NCBI GenBank assembly: GCA_030407005.1
Contig: JAUDYN010000006.1
Location: 1,736,001 to 1,800,000 of the forward strand
DNA: 64,000 nt
Direction of reading: 5' to 3'
Source: Desarmillaria ectypa
Lineage: Eukaryota > Basidiomycota > Agaricomycetes > Agaricales > Physalacriaceae
In this document: piece by piece, positions 60,700-64,000 of the stretch
How the letters are laid out: each line of letters begins with the position of its first letter
How positions within the stretch are numbered: the first letter of the stretch is position 1
Program-made: the position numbers and the translations under genes
The notes under the pieces: model-generated
What the model saw: only the letters and a program-made list of their open reading frames with translations
Told to the model about the DNA's origin: nothing
The model's database searches: none

Positions 60700-62111
60700 T
60701 ATTCAGATTTTGGCAAATTCCTAATAATTGTGAAGCATGAAAGCAATATAGAGCTGGCTTTATGGACTGATGATTCAACTAGCACTTCAATAAACTAGTG
60801 GTAGGGCTCTAGTCGACTCTCTGTTTCATGTCTAACCTGAACAATAGTGAAAATGCAGTAGATCAGTAATGTGGACTATATGGTTGTCATCAGGTTGAAG
60901 GATATATAAAGGATATTGAATATCTGAGAAGTTTCATTTAGGAATTGGGTGCACAATAGATAGAGCCACAGCACTGCATAAATGATGAGTCAATGAGAAG
61001 AAACAGACAATTCAGCTACTGTACAAGTTCCTGAAATCAAAAAAAAGACTAGAAGCAGAACAACAATTCAGTGTTGTTCACAGACCATACAACAACACCA
61101 AATTTGGAGCCAATGATACTAGTGAGTTATCTCATATGTAAACCACTATTGAATGGAATTTCACATACTATTGTGATAGTATAAGTTGCCATGCACATGG
61201 ACTTGATATCTCAAGCTGGCTGACTCATACTTTCTTTTTCAGTTTGCTACTTCTCTTTCCTCTTTTTAACTACCATCTACTTCAAATTACTGCTGTTTCT
61301 TCTCTACAGGTACACCCTCTCTCTACCTATGACAATGCATAGCTCCAGGATTGAGAAGCATGCATACCAATATTTCTGCCTTTGGACAATAAGGCTCAAG
61401 ATATCAATACCAATATTGAGGTAGCTCACCTCACCACTCAAGCAATGGTGGAAGGATTGGTATGAGTCATATGGGTGTTGCTTGCTAATACCAGTTCATT
61501 ATTCTTTTCTAAATTTGCTTATTTATCCCTCTAGTTTTGTTCCATCACCATTCTCCTCTCTACCCCATCTGATGCAAAGACCAATGCCAATAGTGGACAA
61601 CATCTTTTCAGAATGTGCTGAGGATTGAGATACAATAGCTTGTGCCACCATTCATATGCTGAGTGGGCAGTGAGCTCTCCATATACTATATTTATGCATA
61701 TCTCAGTTGGTTAAGTCTTTTTGATAAGCTTCTAGTATACAGTCAAAATTGTCTATCCCTTTCTGATGAATGCAGAAGTCTGACATGACCAATTGAAGGC
61801 AAAATTAACAGTTGTCAAGTTATAGAGGATAATAACCATGATGACCTTTGATTGGCATTGAAGAGGCTGGAATTTGTTTCAGCTTTAATCATAGAATAGG
61901 AACACTTATGACTTACAAATATTCCACAATGTAATAGCAACAACACCAGTATATATGCCTATATGTATCCATCATTACACATCAAGACATCTGAAAGATA
62001 GTCCATACTATGCAATAGTATGTACAAAATATTTGAGTTCAACTTGGCATTGAGATATTGAAATGTATCATTGTGAGAGAGACTGAGGAGGATATCAGTC
62101 TGAGCACACAT
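60700..62111 (-). pseudogene. Membrane-protein family relic, copy G
   Basis: The start is still visible at 62109-62111 (MCAQTDILLSLSHNDTFQYL then NAKLNSNILYILLHS). Later parts appear as NLTTVNFAFNWS with a SAFI-like remnant near 61780-61840, and YISFNLMTTIWSTLLIYCIF followed by RHETESRLEPYH, a TAG, and FIEVLVESS near 60740-60930. Frames are broken and stops are frequent; most changes versus copies C, E and F are C-to-T or G-to-A. A 0.48-kb insertion splits the third exon. Clearly non-functional. Confidence 0.8.
61214..61705. mobile_element. ~0.48-kb insertion flanked by 8-bp direct repeats
   Basis: In copies C, E and F the exon runs straight through this point. Here about 484 bp are inserted, and the sequence ATATCTCA occurs just before (61206-61213) and at the end (61698-61705), as a target-site duplication would. 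No terminal inverted repeats and no coding sequence are visible, so the element type is unknown; an 8-bp duplication would suit an hAT-like element or a derivative. Confidence 0.55.
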
Positions 62112-63443
62112 AGTGTAACAGTAAAAATGATAAAAAGATTTGCAGAAGATAACACATACCAAAACTCTTATTATATATAGAGAGCACTATCATAGGATAG
62201 ACTCATTGATTGTTGAAATGATAGTCATTACTAGAAGATCACTTTCGATTTTAAGGCAAAGACAGTTTAGAAGGTTCTTGAACTGTCTGATGACTTAGTA
62301 CACATCAGATGACCAGTAACAGAGGCATGACCCAGAATTTGGTATTTTTGGAATAAAGGCTGTAGTGATAGCAAGCCAAAAAGATGGAATGCAGGAAGTT
62401 GAATAGGAACTGTGTGTAACTTGAAGAATGATGACTGGTATCTGGATACAGGATTACCCTGATTCAAGAGAGTGTTGAAAAGAACTCCTGAGATTTATAA
62501 TGATACAAATACATAATGCCAAGAAATAATAGGTCACTGGTGCAGGACTCAACAAGGAGCTTGGTATTTTTATAAGACTCTTGTTATTGTGCTGAGGACT
62601 GAAAGCAGTTGAATCAGAATACAGAAGAGCAACTGTGCACTTTGAAAAGACTAGTCAATATCATGATCAAGGGGAGATGTCTGTGTTGTTGCAGATGGAA
62701 AGGATGGAGCTTGACAGAGGGTCTTGCCATTCTAGAGACCAGAAGCCCTGGTATGCTGTGTACAGCACCACAGCCTTTGTAGTAAGTATACAATGCTCTT
62801 GGGGTGATCAGTAGCAGCACAACTCTTGCCACTTGTGTCAACACATTAGACCTTTGATTATATAATTGATATCTCATAGAGATCAGCTATGAAACATGTC
62901 ATACAGGCAATCATGGTTACAATATAACTTTACAAGACTTGCCTGTTATTTTGCTCTCTTGGATGCTGGATTCTTGTTTCCAATTTCTTTGAACACTGAT
63001 TTTATCATAATTTAATTGTTGATGCAGGTGTTATGATTTTTCCTTATCTTATCTTATCTCCAAAGTGCCTATCTTATCACCAGCACTTATCTTTTTTCTG
63101 ATCCCCATCTTTATCCATGGTAATTACCAACATTGCCTCATCTAAAAGGAGTGCCCTCAGCTATTGTGCTTAGGGTTAGTGATAGTTGCTTGACAGACAC
63201 TTTCCATTGTTTCATGCATGATCTACTCATGGACATACCTATTATTAACCATCTGGTTTTTGTATATAAACTAGTTAGTTCTTGCTGTAGATACTTCAGC
63301 TTCAAACTAAAGTTTCTTTATACCATCATCTCTCTCTAAAAACTTAGCTAATAGTCTAGCCTCTCTTCATAAGGTCTGAAGACCATAGCTGTTACCCATG
63401 GGTGACTGTCCAAACACAAGATAGTCCAAGAAGTTAATATATG
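62112..63443. other. Unassigned AT-rich, CpG-free DNA
   Basis: No recognisable gene. A TATATATA element (62172-62179) is the remnant of copy G's promoter. A TGTTATGATTTTT at about 63030 resembles the outer end of the LTR at 63444-63838 and may be a fragment of a related element. Confidence 0.45.
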
Positions 63444-63838
63444 TGTTATGACCCTGTCTAACATGTGATCTTAGGATCATGCATTGCTCTTGGGCTGTCT
63501 CATGTTCAGACAATCACCCATAATAAGAGTATGGCTAGATCTTTGGATTGGTGTAGAAGATGGTGTATAGATGGAATTTAGTCAAAAGATAGAGAGTAAG
63601 TACAAAACTGCTCTACTTTATATATGGAAAGTACTAGTTTATTAATAGGTGAAACACTAATATCCATGCATAAAATGTTGGGAGTCATGTGACCATGGGC
63701 CAACTATGATGAAGCTATTAGGAATAGGTGGAGCATGAGAGGTTTGATAGGACTGAATACTGGTGTTTTGGCTGATATGTTGATGATGCATAAGTGATAT
63801 GATGTGAAATGCAATAAGATAATAAAAAAATCATAACA
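63444..63838 (-). mobile_element. LTR (3' LTR of a minus-strand retrotransposon)
   Basis: A 395-bp segment with perfect 8-bp terminal inverted repeats, TGTTATGA at 63444-63451 and TCATAACA at 63831-63838. On the minus strand it is immediately preceded by the purine-rich AACAAGGAGGTAA, a plausible polypurine tract, and just before that by an open reading frame that ends at 63871. This order (coding end, polypurine tract, LTR) makes it the 3' LTR of an element whose body lies beyond 64,000. No target-site duplication can be checked because the other LTR is outside the window. Confidence 0.75.
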
Positions 63839-63870
63839 TTACCTCCTTGTTAAAGCAGTCATCCTGACTG

Positions 63871-64000
63871 CTAAGGTTTTTCTTCAAGGGTTTCAAGTTG
63901 TGATTCTGCTTGATTGATCCAATATTGATCAATCAAGCATTTCCATACATCTTTATTCAGGTTAATGATCCATTTTTGAAGTTCATCCTTGCATTGAGCT
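63871..64000 (-). CDS. C-terminal end of a retrotransposon polyprotein, partial
   Basis: An uninterrupted minus-strand frame enters from beyond the right edge: CKDELQKWIINLNKDVWKCL, then IDQYWINQAESQLETLEEKP, stop TAG at 63871-63873, 33 bp from the LTR. Position and orientation fit the end of a Ty3/gypsy-type Pol polyprotein. No catalytic motif lies within the visible 43 codons, so the family is inferred from context only. A 13-bp perfect palindromic arm pair (63907-63919 and 63927-63939) lies within it. Confidence 0.5.
   Translation of the reverse strand, partial: AQCKDELQKWIINLNKDVWKCLIDQYWINQAESQLETLEEKP

Larger units (their letters stand above)
60172..64000. other. CpG-depleted, degenerate block
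   Basis: After the CG at 60171-60172 only two CpG dinucleotides were found by reading to the right edge (near 60815 and 62246), where well over a hundred would be expected by chance. TpG and CpA are abundant. The bases just to the left have ordinary CpG, so the boundary is sharp. Contents: the ruined membrane-family copy G with an insertion, unassigned AT-rich DNA, and an LTR with the end of a retrotransposon coding region. The pattern fits cytosine methylation followed by deamination, or a RIP-like process acting on CpG. Confidence 0.85.

Overview
The window looks like genomic DNA of a mushroom-forming basidiomycete (Agaricomycetes). Genes are split by many 45-65 nt GT-AG introns, and gene content is typical of that group: a fungal URC1-type protein, NCS1 and Dal5-like permeases, a secreted GMC oxidoreductase, an expanded family of fungal multi-pass membrane proteins of unknown function, and LTR retrotransposon remains. 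No rRNA, tRNA or CRISPR was recognised.

Left part (0.5-17 kb): a class II aldolase-family gene (-), an NCS1 nucleobase permease (+), and four copies of a SAM-dependent methyltransferase family. One copy is plus strand with an unusual GC splice donor, one is a wrecked pseudogene, and two look intact. URC1 (uracil catabolism) sits between the first two copies. A bromodomain protein (+) follows. From 17 to 20.4 kb there is almost no recognisable coding sequence, but there is one arm of a dispersed repeat.

Middle part (20-36 kb): a mitochondrial coiled-coil protein (DUF1640/Fmp32-like), aspartate aminotransferase, a DapA-like aldolase that appears dead (two frameshifts plus a nonsense codon), a Dal5-family transporter, a damaged DUF1445 (D-glutamate cyclase-like) gene, and a complete fused 5-oxoprolinase whose frame needs a 2-nt microexon. 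DUF1445 beside 5-oxoprolinase suggests a glutamate/pyroglutamate module, now partly decayed. A Cys-rich protein of unknown function follows.

Right part (36-64 kb): seven copies of one multi-TM family, five apparently coding and two degenerate, interrupted by a Get5-like ubiquitin-domain gene and a GMC oxidoreductase. Two copies form a nearly identical inverted duplication about 7 kb apart, one of them with a 48-nt in-frame deletion. A solo LTR with perfect target-site duplications lies downstream of one copy. From about 60,172 to the right edge the DNA is almost free of CpG (two in about 3.8 kb). This CpG desert holds a ruined copy of the membrane family, a ~0.48 kb insertion, and the 3' end of an LTR retrotransposon running off the edge. 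It looks like a methylated or mutated heterochromatic block next to the gene array.

Exon boundaries were read by eye from splice consensus and frame continuity. Outer coordinates are firmer than internal ones.
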